A stretch of DNA of 64,000 nucleotides, taken from NCBI GenBank assembly GCA_023512835.1, contig CM042089.1, positions 16,604,562 to 16,668,561 of the forward strand, given 5' to 3'. The notes beneath the pieces are model-generated. The model was not told the origin of the DNA. It worked only from the letters and a program-made list of their open reading frames with translations, and ran no database searches. The translations under genes were made by a program, and so were the position numbers. This DNA is from Taxillus chinensis (Eukaryota > Streptophyta > Magnoliopsida > Santalales > Loranthaceae). Position 1 is the stretch's first letter; every line of letters begins with the position of its first letter. Positions 1 through 10,830 of the stretch are shown here, piece by piece.

Positions 1-1020
1 ACAAAAAATGAACTTCAGTAGAGGAACAGTGGATTATAATTTATATATATTGAATTCAGATAGAGGTTAGCTGGCTACCATAGTCTATGTAGATGACATC
101 ATATTCAGAGGCACTCACTCAGGGCTATGTGAAGAATTTGCCATGAAAATGAGTGATGAATTTGAAATGTCTCTCATAGGTGAATTAACATACTTCTTGG
201 GCTTACAGATCAGGCAGACTGCTGAAGGAATCTTTATATCACAGCACAAGTATGCCAGAGAACTGTTACAGAAGTATGGGATGAATGATAGCAGGCCTGT
301 TGGAACACTAATGCCTACAGGCTGCAAATTACACAAAGATCAAGAAAGCAAGAGTGTAAATCAAAAAGAGTATCGAGGCATGATTGGAAGCCTCCTCTAC
401 ATTACAGCCTCTCGACCTGATCTCATGCAAGCTGTGGGCCAAGCAAGTGGATATCAAGTGGATCCGAAGGAGTCTCACTTGCTGGTAGTCAAGAGAATTC
501 TTAGATACCTAAATGGTACACTAGAAATGGGGTTACGGTATCCCTCTAAGGATTCTAATGAATTACAGGCTTACACCGATGCGGACCGGGCTGGAAACAT
601 AGATGACGGACGATCTACCAGGGTTGCAGCTTTTTATCCGGGGTTCAAAGTGTGTTGCATGGTTGAGCCGTAAACAAATAGTGTGGCTGCGGCACGGCCA
701 AAGCTGAATATGTGGCGGCACATGCCGCATGTACTCAAGTGGTATGGATGCATACTCAACTGTCAGACTTGGGAGTGAATGTGGCATTACCTATCAACAT
801 TTGGTGTGACAACCAGAGTGCAATCAGTATTAGCAGGAATCCTGTTCAGCATTCAAAGACCAAGTATATCGACTACCGATACCACTACATCAAAGAACAA
901 GTGGAAGAGGGAACTGTCCAATTGGTGTATGTTCCCACACAGGAACAAACTGCAGATATACTCACCAAACCTCTCTCCATTGAGCTGTTTGATAGACACC
1001 AAAGCAGGCTGTTTGTATAG
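1..1020 (+). pseudogene. Ty1/copia pol fragment: reverse transcriptase end and RNase H (SIRE-like)
   Basis: This is the 3' part of a copia polyprotein. The RT active-site motif YVDDII is encoded at 86-103, followed by GELTYFLGLQI and the conserved stretch YRGMIGSLLYITASRPD near 370-420, a wording typical of SIRE/Maximus-like copia elements. RNase H follows with WCDNQSAISI near 805 and the ending QTADILTKPL near 950-975, closing at a TAG at 1018-1020. A stop lies at 68-70 just before the RT motif, and the frame is lost near 660-712 between the two halves, so it cannot make a working protein. Everything upstream (gag, protease, integrase) is outside the window. Assignment to copia is secure; the sublineage is less so. 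Confidence 0.93.
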
Positions 1021-1197
1021 TTACCTCCTCACACGTAAGGCGTCTGTGGGGTTCCCCTCTCTTTCTTTGCAATTGGTTGGCAAAGGGGGAGATGAGAGTA
1101 CTGTGTCCATGGGGAGCACACAGTGGCAGAGTTTAGGGGGAATGATTCGAAAGGTTTGTGCATCCCGTATGTTGCCAACAATTCCAAAGGGGGAGAT
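1021..1197 (+). other. copia 3' spacer with polypurine tract
   Basis: Untranslated stretch between the pol stop and the 3' LTR. It holds two purine runs, AAAGGGGGAGATGAGAG near 1082 and CCAAAGGGGGAGAT at 1184-1197. The second directly abuts the TGTTGTTCCC start of the LTR and is therefore the likely plus-strand primer. No coding signal. Confidence 0.75.
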
Positions 1198-2690
1198 TGT
1201 TGTTCCCGCGAGGTTGAGTTGTCATTGTTGTCAACATGTTGCAGGAAACGGACTCCGCAAGCTTGAAGGTCTAGGTCGAAGATCTGTACTTGGTTGGATA
1301 ACTTCGTAGAGTGATCTCTTAGAGTGAGCTCGTAGAGAGAGTCTAACTATGTACATTCTGTACGTTCTGACTCGAAGGTTGTAGATTAGAAGACTCGAAG
1401 GTCGTAGATCAAAAGACTCGAAGGTTGAAGACTCGCAGGACGTAGACTGACAAACCATGAGGCTCGTAGCACCCTCAAAGGACCACAGCGTCGAAGCCTC
1501 GAAGGGACACAGGGTCGTAGGGTTATAGACTAAAGGTGCAGATAGTTTCAGAGCCGCGTTTCGCAGATTCGAAGCTAAGACTCGTTGAGTTGTAGCATGT
1601 AGAGTCATAGACTGAAGCTCGCAGGGTCGTAGGACCTGTTGCACAGACCCGGAAGCATCTACTAGCCAAGGCAGAATGCAGTTGTTCGACTCGAAGATTC
1701 GTAGAGCTTAAAGCTCGTAGCACTAATTCTGACCTAGCTTCGAAGCTAGAAAGCAGAAGTATTGGAAGATGAATGCCCTTGGTTCGAAGACTCAGACTCA
1801 AAGAATCGAAGAGGAAGACTCATAGACGCGTAGGAAGGCTACGAGGCAATATCTCCGAGGCTGTGGCTTGTGAAAGGAACGGAGCGCGCTACGAAGGAGT
1901 GAAACGCGTGGACGCTCACCGTTTCAATGAAGTCGTTACCCAGGCAGTGGTTTTAAGTACACTAAGTACTGCAAAACACGTGAACGTCATCCGAGAGGGG
2001 TGTAACTTGTTTCTACAGTGAAGATCACAGGCTAAAACATACTTAACCCTAGCTAGAGGGTTTCAGACTTTAGCTGGCCTATAAAAAGCAAGGAATGTGC
2101 TTGACGTAAAGGGTATGCCAAATAATATTCTTTGTGGAGTGAAGAAACGCATCTGCAGATATACAAGAGGCGACGCAGAGTAGTTCATACACAGAGAGAG
2201 AGAGAGGGGGAGATTGAAAGAAAGATAACAGTGAGTTCGTCTGTCTTTCTTCCTTATACATTTGGTGAACAGATCGTGAGTCCGGCAAAGCAGTGATTGA
2301 AGGTCGAGCATAACAAACGGTCAAGGGCACAGGAGCAGATTACGTAGACAGATTTTTAAAGGGCTAGACCCTACTGTACTACAAGATATATAGTGGATTG
2401 GACTTGGTGTAGGTACACCCTCACCACTGTGGAGTAGATCACATTGATCGAACCACGTATATTGTGTGTCTCTGTCTTTCTTTCCCATACATGCATGCTT
2501 GTGTGTGATTCTGCATGAGACACTAATACATCACCCAAACAAAGACCGCATTAGTGAAAGAACTCTCCCAAGTATCCTACTCATAAAACTTAAGGAAAAG
2601 TTTTATAGTATACAGATTCACCCCCTCTCTCGTATACAAACCCTTATTTAAAGATAACTGTGCTTGGAACCTAGAATATCAGATTCCTTT
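1198..2690 (+). repeat. 3' LTR of the copia element
   Basis: Starts with TGTTGTTCCC directly after the polypurine tract. A TATA box (TATAAAAA, 2080-2087) lies about 880 bp in, followed by a GA-rich transcribed leader near 2180-2220. The right boundary is approximate: no 5' LTR is in the window for comparison, and by about 2690 the sequence becomes alignable with chromovirus LTRs further on. No target duplication can be tested. Confidence 0.65.
1350..1830 (+). repeat. degenerate ~20 bp tandem motif inside copia U3
   Basis: The U3 part of the LTR is built from a degenerate unit of the type GACTCGAAGGTCGTAGA, recurring at irregular 18-30 bp spacing (for example near 1370, 1391, 1415, 1430, 1685, 1785). 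It gives rise to spurious minus-strand reading frames and explains their Ser/Leu/Arg-rich translations. Not coding. Confidence 0.6.
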
Positions 2691-3129
2691 GAGTGTGGTT
2701 TACTATTATTTTAACTACACTGCACTACACATATTTGCATGGAGTATATTGTGGAGTAGATGTTGGGTTGGTCCAGGTTGGCATAACCCCTACTGAGCTA
2801 TGGTTTGCTCACCCACCTATGATATCTTTCTTTGCAGGACCTAGCAGGCGTTAGGGGGATTACACCACTGTGGAAGCATGTGTGTTTGATTTACTGTTGT
2901 ATTTAGAAATTGTAATTGATGAGACTAGGACTCATATATTTACTTGAGATTAGTATGTTTATTTGAGACACCGTGTTTTGGGGCTGGTGACCCTATTTAT
3001 TATGAGACCCAGTTTTATTACATAGAGTGGTTATTATATGGTTGTGCAAGTCATGTGTGAAGTTGTAGCAGGTTTTGGAGCAGTACCCTTGAGGGAACCC
3101 TATTAGGTGACCATTCACCAACCCCTTGT
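2691..3129 (+). repeat. old chromovirus-like LTR fragment, left part
   Basis: Aligns by eye with the R/U5 half of the chromovirus LTR at 43260-43713: ACTGCACTACACATATTTGCATGG, the phrase CCCCTACTGAGCTATGG, then GCTCACCC and CAGGCGTTAGG.GGAT.ACACCA.GGTGGAAG occur in the same order. It is broken at 3129 by insertion of E1 and resumes at 16222, ending GGGGCGTGACA at 16292. Its own 5' half has been replaced by the copia remnant. Confidence 0.7.
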
Positions 3130-4654
3130 TGATAACGTGCATTTTATGCCGTTATTCTAGTGTTTATTTAGGATGTTTAAGAGCATGATTAGAGCCTTAT
3201 TGCTTCATATATCATATATATTTGCTCTAACCCCTAGGAAGATGCTATTGGCAAATACATGCGTTTTTAAGCTGTTTTGGCAGATTTTGGACCTCACTTT
3301 TGACATAGTAGATGGCCTCAAACAATTTGCGTGCAAGAACAAAAGTTGCTTGGAATGATGTCCTCTACCTGCCACAGAAATTTCAGAGCATTTGGAGCTG
3401 AACGTGAATTCACCCAATTCACGTGCAAGCCTATTTTTGCCTCTCAGGCCTCTACATGATGCAAGGAAGCTTGGGGTGAAGTTTGAGCTGATTTGGAGGT
3501 GCACGTGAATTCACCATATCACGTGCAAATTGGCGTGCAGAGATATTTTTGGACCGATCCAATCGTTTTTCCATGCCGATCATTTGTTCCTGGAAGGCCC
3601 AAGTCCAAATTGTGGATGGAAGATAGAGTTTTTAATGTTTCGAGTGTTACTTATCAAAACTACGCCGTTTTGATAAGTGGGCTAGGGTACACACCTCAAG
3701 GCCCATCCAAACTCTATAAATAAGAGCTCCACGCCCCTTGCTAGCCAAGCCTAACCCCCCTACACGTTTTTAGAGAGAGAGAGAGAGGCTCCACGACTTG
3801 GAGGTGCTCCTTGACCTAGGAGAGCAGCCGTCGCAGCAGCCGTCATGAGCCCGTCGCAGCTGCGTCGCGGATTTTGGAGCCTGGATTTGAAGCTTTGCTT
3901 GTGCGCGTGATCAAGAAGAAGATGTTGAGCTTTTCGCTTTGGTTTTGCTTGTAATCATGCGTGAGTAGTCTTATAATCTAGGGGAGCAATGTAGCCCCCT
4001 TGTTGCTTTGCCGTGTTTATGAATATTTGGGTTTGGATGATTGAGTTTTGCATGTTTTATGAATCTGTTCTTAATTCTATCTTTGGATGTACACCTTGAT
4101 ATTCTTAGCCCTAGTCTCAGGGCGGATTGAGATTCATAACTTATTTGTGATTGGTGTGATCATTATCCTTTTGCAAGTATGATTTATTGGCTTTGCATGT
4201 TTGTGTGTTTAGATGACCATTCTGGCATACAACTCTTAAAAGGACCTCAATGACCATTTGTTGTCCTTGGCTTATGTTTAGCATGTTTTCAATCAGACAA
4301 CCCTAATATCATGAACCAGTAGAGATAACATAGGGAGGTGAAATTGTGACCCTAGATGCTTTTAATCCTTGAATCTTAATCCTAAAATCAACTTACTTTC
4401 TTTGTTTATTCAGAAAACCAAATAAAAATTAGATCTTTAGTTTAAAAAAGAAAACTTTTTGCCAAGACATTTTATAGAACAAGAGTAATTGGGTGATTTG
4501 ATTTGAGAACTAGAGAACTAGGTTAATCCCTGTGGGTTCGACCCCTTTCTTGTTGCTTATTCTTTTAGTGCAAACTTAGGGAATTTATTATTTTGAAGAG
4601 AGATTTAACGACATTAGCTAGCTCTTTTAGAGAGGCTAAAAATCTTGTCTGTCA
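3130..4654 (+). repeat. E1 5' LTR
   Basis: 1525 bp, TGATAACG...CTGTCA. It matches the 3' LTR almost base for base, apart from small indels. A notable one lies in the GTCGCAGCC-rich leader: near 3830-3875 the copy number and order of the CGTCGCAGC unit differ from the 3' LTR (15405-15440). Small frames seen in it recur in every LTR of the family and are not genes. Confidence 0.95.
3357..3722 (+). promoter_or_regulatory. E1 U3 promoter block: CACGTG motifs, palindrome, TATA box
   Basis: Contains CACGTG-type motifs in paired inverted arrangement (near 3418, 3500, 3519), then a palindrome at 3652-3675 with arms TATCAAAAC and GTTTTGATA around TACGCC, then a TATA box TATAAATA at 3715-3722. CACGTG is the plant G-box core bound by bZIP/bHLH factors, which is established knowledge; use here is inference. 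The same layout recurs in the chromovirus LTRs of this window. Confidence 0.65.
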
Positions 4655-4657
4655 AAT

Positions 4658-4675
4658 TGGCGCCGTTGTCGGGGA
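4658..4675 (+). other. E1 primer binding site (tRNA-Asp type)
   Basis: TGGCGCCGTTGTCGGGGA, three bases after the LTR end. This is the tRNA-Asp primer site typical of Athila/Tat elements, with one difference (T for C) from the version in E2 and D. Confidence 0.93.
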
Positions 4676-4911
4676 TTCAACGGTTAACTAGTTTTTAAAA
4701 TCAACATTGAGTGAAATTGTTTGAATTCTGATCTTGGTGTTTTTATTTTGTCTTTTATTTTCTGTTATTTTGTGTTCTTTATTTGTTTATTTTTGCATTG
4801 TTCGGAGTCGCTTGGGTGTGTTCTTGTTGTTTTACGGGAACATACATCAAGGATTCCTAGTTGTGCATGCAAAGAGAGGAGGATATACAATTTACGCGGG
4901 AACCTGAAAGG

Positions 4912-6470
4912 TTGTTCGAGCTCGTCGTAGAGCGACTAGGGAAGCGGACGTGAGGCGGAAGAAGCACTACAGGGCTTGGAGCAATCCGTAGGCGATCCGA
5001 TGGCGGATCTCGGACCTGATGGTGGTGCACCGCAAGGAGGGGCCAATTACGATGGCCAATATCCAGGAAGAAGAGGGTAATAGGTTTATGCCCAGAACCT
5101 TCTTAGATTATGCGAGGCCGATGATGTCGGACCATTATTCGGGATTCGGCGGACAAGAGTCCAAGCGAATAGCTTCGAGTCGAAGCCGGCATTGATCAAC
5201 ATGGTGAGCAACAACGCGTTTGGAGGAACAGCCGTGGATGATCCACACCAGGATTTGATGAGGTTCTACCAGGTGTGTGACACCATCAAGATCAACAATG
5301 TGTCGGAGGAGGCCATAAAGCTAAGGCTTTTCCCTTTCTCTTTAAGGGATAGAGCTCTTGGCTGGTTCAACGATGCCAGCAGGTTCAATCAACACTTGGG
5401 AGGAGATGCGGACCAAGTTCATGTCAAAGTACTTCCCTCCTTCCAAGGTGATCCAGCTTCGAGGGAGAGATTAGCGAGGTTCGAGCAAGATGAGATGGAG
5501 ACTCTTCATGAAGCTTGGGAGCGTTTCAAAGACTTAGTGAGAAGATGCCCTGATCATGGAAGACCCCAGGTGGATTCAAATTGAATCTTTCTACACAGGT
5601 CTTCAGTCCCATTCACAAGACAAGGTGAATGCAATTCTGGAGGATGCTTGATGAACCTAGAGCCTGATGCAAGCAGCGAGCTATTGGAGAGGCTGTCATT
5701 AGCTGATTGGCGGTGGTCTAATGTGCGTACTTCAAAGCCAAGGGAGAAGATTGCTTCGATTGAAAATTCTTCCAATGATGTGCAAGCACAAATTCAAGCT
5801 TTAGTGAAAGGCATGGAAGTATTGGCTCTTAAAGTTGAAGGATCACAAGCTTTACCGGTAGTTGAGCAAGGCTGGAGTGGAGTGAAGAAGCAAATTATGT
5901 TGGAGGAAAGGGCTTGTACCGAAAACGGCAATTTTATCCTCAACAACAACAACTAGGGTACAACCAGAATCGGCGGCAATCTCAACCATTTCAGAGAACT
6001 CGGAACCGAGGGGAGATACCTCATTTCGGTACAAATATGTGCCCCCCGGGATGAAGCGAGAATCCGTATGCTACGGATAATTATTTGCACCCACCTCCAG
6101 GATTCGAGCGAAATGAACCTCGGCCTCAACAAGAAAGAGGAAGGGTATATCGAAATGTGGATGAGCCAACCAAAAGAGAGGATAATTTGGAGGAAAGGGT
6201 AGTCACACTAGAATCTTCAATTCAGAATATGGAGACTTCATTTAAGAGTATGGAGAAGTTACTTGTGAGCATGGCACTGAATGCTAATCAAAGGGTGTCC
6301 ACCAACACTTTTCCAAGTGACACCGAGGTGAACCCCAAGGAGAGTTGCAAGGCTATCACTCTAAGGAGCGGGAAGACACTGAATGAAGCCGAGGAGCCTA
6401 AGAAGAAGGCAAATCCGGAAGAACAGAGAAGTCCCTTGGAAGCTGATGACCAAGGAAAATCGAGATAAAG
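4912..6470 (+). pseudogene. gag: E1 gag (Athila type), broken
   Basis: Encodes the capsid precursor. Recognisable pieces are NNAFGG...DDPHQDLMRFYQVCDT (5207-5280), LRLFPFSLRDRALGWF (5320-5370), DEMETLHEAWERFKDLVRRCPDH (5490-5560), and a C-terminal part with MHPPPGFE (6085) and CKAITLRSGK (6345-6375). It is spread over at least four frames with stops at 5582, 5649 and 5954. The start is inferred from E2, where the frame opens further upstream. The capsid core is a good match to Athila gag; I see no zinc knuckle. Confidence 0.88.
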
Positions 6471-6503
6471 TTAAGAAAGAGTGCAAGAGAAGAAGGACAA
6501 GCA

Positions 6504-7216
6504 GTGAGTCAAGACAGAATAGCTGAAGAACAAAGCAAGAGCTCGGGCCTAGTATGCCATTTCCTCGAGAGGCCGAGGAACCAGAGGGTTGAAGAAGAGT
6601 ATGAGCGCTTCCTGAGTTTGTTCAAGAAGCTTGAGATTAACATTCCATTTGTGGAAGTTTTGGAGCAGATGCCTAGGTACATAAAATACATCAAAGATTT
6701 TGTGACAAAGAAGAGGAAATATGGGGATCATGAGACGGTGGCGATCACTAACGAGGTGAGCAGTTGTTGTTCAACGAGTTTGCCCATCAAGCATAAAGAT
6801 CCGGGCAGCTTTAATCTCCCTTGTGTGATTGGCAATGCACCGCGACAGCAGGCCCTATGTGATTTAGGGGCCAGCATCAATTTGATTTCCTTCGCTTTGT
6901 ATAAGCGGCTTGGGCTTAAGGGCATGAAGCCCACTTCCATATCATTGCGGTTGCGACCGGTCCACTGGAAGGCCTGAAGGAATTATTGAAGATGTGCTAG
7001 TCAAAGTGGGTTCCTTCATATTTCCAGCGGACTTTGTTGTTTTGGAGATGGAAGAAGATAGAGGAGTTCAGCTTACTCCTTGGAAGACCGTTTCTCGAAC
7101 GGGTTGTGCATTGATTGATGTTGCTCAAGGGCAGCTAACTCGAGAATTAATGAGGAGACCTTAGTCTTCCACATGGGGAAGGCTTTGCAAGGTCAAGAGG
7201 AGGAGGATTGCCTTTG
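6504..7216 (+). pseudogene. E1 aspartic protease
   Basis: Retropepsin region of pol. The catalytic triad context LCDLGASINLIS is encoded with DLGAS at 6861-6875. It is preceded by the conserved linker KKLEINIPFVEVLEQMPRY near 6630-6680, which is usual in Athila elements. A frameshift near 6940-6960 separates the active-site half from the flap and ALGRPFL-like half (near 7015-7110), which carries further small indels. It would process Gag-Pol in an intact element. Confidence 0.88.
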
Positions 7217-7218
7217 GG

Positions 7219-8374
7219 TTGAAGACCTTGAGGAATTGGTGGAAGATTACTTGGCGAGAAGAAATTACCACCACCAATGATGAAACCCTTCAGCTTATAG
7301 AAGCTCAACAAGATGAAGAGATGTACTTGACGGCCGAGAAAGATGACCAAACTACAAACTCTTTGGAGCAAGCCGAGGAGGAGAAAGAAGATGACATGCC
7401 TCCAGCTCCAGAACCGAAGGAGCTGCCTGGACACCTAAGGTATGAATTTCTAGACTCTACAAATCAATTCCCTGTTATTGTTGCTTCTAATTTGAATGAT
7501 GTGGAGTGTACTCAATTGTTAGAAGTCCTTAGGAAACACAAAAAGGCCCTAGGATGGAACATTGAAGACATTAGGGGTATTAGTCCAGGGATTTGCATGC
7601 ATAAGATTTTGATGAATGATGAATTTAAACCCATCTTGAAAGACAAAGAAGATTAAACCCAACCATGAAAGAAGTTGTTAGAAAAGAAATTTTAAAATGG
7701 AAAAATGCGGGTATAATATATGCTATTTCGATAGTGAGTGGGTGAGTCCATTGCATGTTGTGCCCAAGAAAGGGGGCATGACTGTGATTAAGAATGAGAA
7801 AAATGAATTGATCCCATCTCGCACCGTGACGGGATGGAGAGTGTGTGTTGACTATAGGAAGCTGAACAAGGCCACTAGGAAGGATCATTTTCCTCTTCCT
7901 TTCATTGACCAAATGTTGGATAGGTTAGCTGGCTATAGTCACTACTTGCTTTTTAGATGGCTATTCCGGGTATAATCAGATCATGGTTAAGCCCGAGGAC
8001 CAAGAAAAGACCACCTTCACGTGCCCTTTTGGCACATTTGCATTTAGGAGAATGCCATTTGGGCTTTGTAATGCCCCCGCCACCTTTCAAAGGTGTATGA
8101 TGGCTATTTTTCAGGGTTTGGTTGAGGAGATCATGGAAGTCTTCATGGATGACTTCTCGGTGTTTGGTTCCTCTTACCAACAGTGCTTGAGAAATCTAGA
8201 TGTGGTCTTAGAGAGATGTGAGGAGAAGGAACTAGTCCTAAATTGGGAGAAATGCCATTTCATGGTAACTGAGGGGATAGTTCTAGGGCACAAGGTGTCT
8301 GCACATGGTTTGGAGGTAGACAAGGCAAAAATCTCCACTATTGAGACTCGCCACCTCCAACCAATGAAAAAGGA
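7219..8374 (+). pseudogene. E1 reverse transcriptase
   Basis: Contains LPGHLRYEFLD (7425-7455), EWVSPLHVVPKKGGMTV (7738-7790), GWRVCVDYRKLNKATRKDHFPLPFIDQML (7832-7918), the fingers/palm stretch TFTCPFGTFAFRRMPFGLCNAPATFQR (8010-8095), and the catalytic FMDDFSVFG at about 8143-8170. Breaks: a frameshift near 7650-7690, another near 7725, and one with a stop near 7975. All RT blocks are in order, so this is a decayed but full-length domain. Confidence 0.93.
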
Positions 8375-8979
8375 GTGAGAAGTTTCCTTGGCCATGCTGG
8401 CTTTTATAGGAGATTCATTAAGGACTTCTCAAAAATTGCAAAACCCATGAGTAGGTTGTTAGAAAAAGACACAAGCTTTGAGTTTAATGCAGATTGCTTA
8501 GAAGCTTTCAACATCCTTAAGGGTAAGTTAGTCACTGCACCTGTTATAGTTACACCTGACTGGGCTCAACCTTTTGAGCTAATGTGTGATGCGAGTGATT
8601 ATGCTATGGGGGTAGTCTTAGGGCAAAGGCGAGAAAAGGTGTTTAGGGTCATTTACTATGCTAGTAAGACCTTAGATGATGCTCAACAGAACTATACCAC
8701 CACTGAGAAAGAGTTGCTAGCCGTGGTTTATGGTTGCAACAAGTTTAGACCCTACCTTTTGGGGTCTAAAGTCATTGTTTACACTGATCATGCTGCATTG
8801 AAATATTTGTTTGCGAAAAAAGAAGCTAAGCCACGCTTGATTAGGTGGGTTCTCCTCTTACAGGAATTTGACCTTGAAATTAGAGACACAAAGGGAGCCC
8901 TAAATTCTGTGGCTGATCACCTCTCCCGTGTGGAGAATGCACCTAAGTCTCTACCCATTGTAGATGACTTTCCTGATGA
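8375..8979 (+). pseudogene. E1 RNase H
   Basis: Open over its whole length, directly following [29 protein letters not shown] (connection), then [16 protein letters not shown] (first catalytic Asp), [21 protein letters not shown] (catalytic Glu) and [11 protein letters not shown] (Asp), ending [15 protein letters not shown]. It degrades the RNA strand during reverse transcription. The domain itself is intact, but it cannot be made as a polyprotein because of upstream breaks. Confidence 0.92.
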
Positions 8980-10287
8980 GAAGTTGTTTGAGGTGCATCA
9001 TCTTCCTTGGTTTGCTGATATAGCAAATTATTTAGCCACTGGGTTCATACCCAAGCAGTTAGACTACCACCAGAGAAAGAAATTGGTAGTGGACGCTAGG
9101 AAATACATTTGGGAAGACCCAATTCTTTATAGGAGGTGTCCAGACCAAATCATTAGAAAGTGTGTCCTTGAGGAGGAGGTCGATGACATAATACATCATT
9201 GTCATGCATCACATTATGGGGGCCACTTTGGGGTGTAGAGAACTGTGGCTAAGATCATGCAGTGTGGCTTTTATTGGCCTCACATGGTGAAAGACACCTA
9301 TGTCTACATCAAAAAGTGTGATAGATGTCAAAGGGTAGGTGGTTTGTCTAGGAAAAATGAGATGCCCTTAACTGGAATCCTTCCGGTTGAAATTTTTGAC
9401 ATTTGGGGCATTGACTTCATGGGGCCATTCCCCAATTCAGATGGGTACTCATACATTTTGCTTGCTGTGGATTATGTGTCTAAGTGGGTAGAAGCTATTC
9501 CTACTAGAGTGAATGATGCTAGGGTTGTGACTCACTTCCTTACTAGGAACATCTTTAGCCGTTTTGGGACACCAAGGGCTATAATCGATGATGAGGGTAG
9601 TCATTTCGCAATAAATTGTTTGATAAATTATTGAACAAGTATGGTGTCACTCATAGGAAGTCTTTAGCTTACCACCCACAAGCTAATGGACAAGCGAAGT
9701 GTCCAACAAGGGAGATTAAGGCCATTTTAGAGAAAACTGTTGGAGCCAATAGGAAAGATTGGTCTCAAAGGCTTGATGAAGCCTTATGGGCATATAGGAC
9801 AGCTTACAAAACTCCCATTGGGATGTCACCTTACCATATTCTATATGGTAAGGCATGTCACTTGCCTGTGGAACTAGAACACAAGGCTCATTGGGCCTTG
9901 AAGAAGTTAAATTTCAACCCACAAGAGATCAAGGAGCTTAGGATGACTCAATTAATTGAGTTAGATGAGCTTAGGTTGGATGCCTATGATAGTGCTAAAT
10001 TTTACAAAGAAAGAACTAAGAAATGGCATGATAGGCAACTCAACAATGAACCTTTAACCTTAGGGCAGAAAGTTCTTCTATTTAACACAAGGTTGAGGTT
10101 ATTTCCTGGCAAATTAAGGTCCAAGTGGATGGGACCTTTTGTGATAGTTGATAAGAAGCCATATGGGAGCTTTGAGCTCCAAGTCGTAGATGGCAAGAAA
10201 TTTTGGGTGAATGGCAATAGGTCAAACCATACTTTGATTCAACTCGAGAGGGAGATAGTTGATTCCCTCTCTTTCACCATTGCTTGA
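8980..10287 (+). pseudogene. E1 integrase
   Basis: Zinc-binding HHCC region: [13 protein letters not shown] (about 9195-9235), interrupted by a TAG at 9236, then CKKCDRC-like KKCDRCQRVGG (9310-9345). Catalytic core: GIDFMGPFP (9407), a DEGSHF stretch after the second Asp (9588), and the Glu helix HPQANGQAK...REIKAILEK (9670-9745). A frameshift near 9610 divides the core. C-terminal region [25 protein letters not shown] (about 10020-10090). No chromodomain, as expected for the Athila lineage. The frame closes at 10285-10287. Confidence 0.92.
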
Positions 10288-10498
10288 TCATAACTGCAAG
10301 TCTAGCTACAGACTTTAAATAAAGCGCTGGTTGGGAGGCAACCCAATGTTTATTGCTGTGTTTTATTTTATGTTATTTTCTCTTATTTGTTTTTTTCAAT
10401 AAATTTGTTTGCAAGCTAACCATTGTGCAGGAGACTTTGTTCCTTTCTTAGCTAGCTATCATATGGAGGCCCAAAAATGCAAAATACAGATTTTAGCC
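10288..10498 (+). other. E1 spacer after integrase
   Basis: Short non-coding spacer with the phrase GGTTGGGAGGCAACCCA near 10329, which commonly follows integrase in Athila elements. E2 has the same spacer followed by about 250 bp that E1 has lost. Nothing else is visible. Confidence 0.6.
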
Positions 10499-10830
10499 CT
10501 CATAGAAGCTTCCTACAATTCACGTGCAAAAGGAAGTATTGCTTGCCAGCTCAGTGGGGACCTACCACCAAAGTTTGGGACGATTCTGACCTGCACGCCA
10601 ATTCAGCCAATTCACGTGCGAGAGGGTATTTTGGTCGAACACTCGAAAAGTTAGGGGCACGTGTATCACGCCAATTGGAGCCTCTTTCCTTCGCACGCTA
10701 TATAAAGGGAGGCCATCTTCAAAGGCTTCCACACCAAAATCACTCCGGATCCGAGTATTATAGAAGCTCTGCCCTTTTGCTCTCTTGCTCTTCGCTTTTC
10801 CGCTCTTGTTCTTATTTTCTCATTCCAAAG
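10499..10830 (+). promoter_or_regulatory. internal promoter-like block before the accessory ORF (E1)
   Basis: Carries TTCACGTGC motifs near 10519 and 10611 and GGCACGTGTATCACGCC near 10658, then a TATA box TATATAAA at 10699-10706 and a pyrimidine-rich stretch (CTCTTGCTCTTCGC near 10780) leading to an ATG at 10831, 125 bp beyond the TATA box. It resembles the U3 block of the LTRs but lies inside the element. E2 preserves the same arrangement in mirror image. Activity as a promoter is inference. Confidence 0.6.

Noticed and set aside
3173..3358. 61-codon frame MFKSMIRALLLHISYIF... repeated four times in the window
   Set aside because: It lies in the LTR of E1 and E2 in every copy, with matching frames on the opposite strand; it is LTR sequence, not a gene.
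4721..4930. Hydrophobic peptide frame in the E1 leader (also E2 37759-37995 and D 60030-60230)
   Set aside because: Produced by T-rich leader DNA; no conserved start context or similarity among the three.
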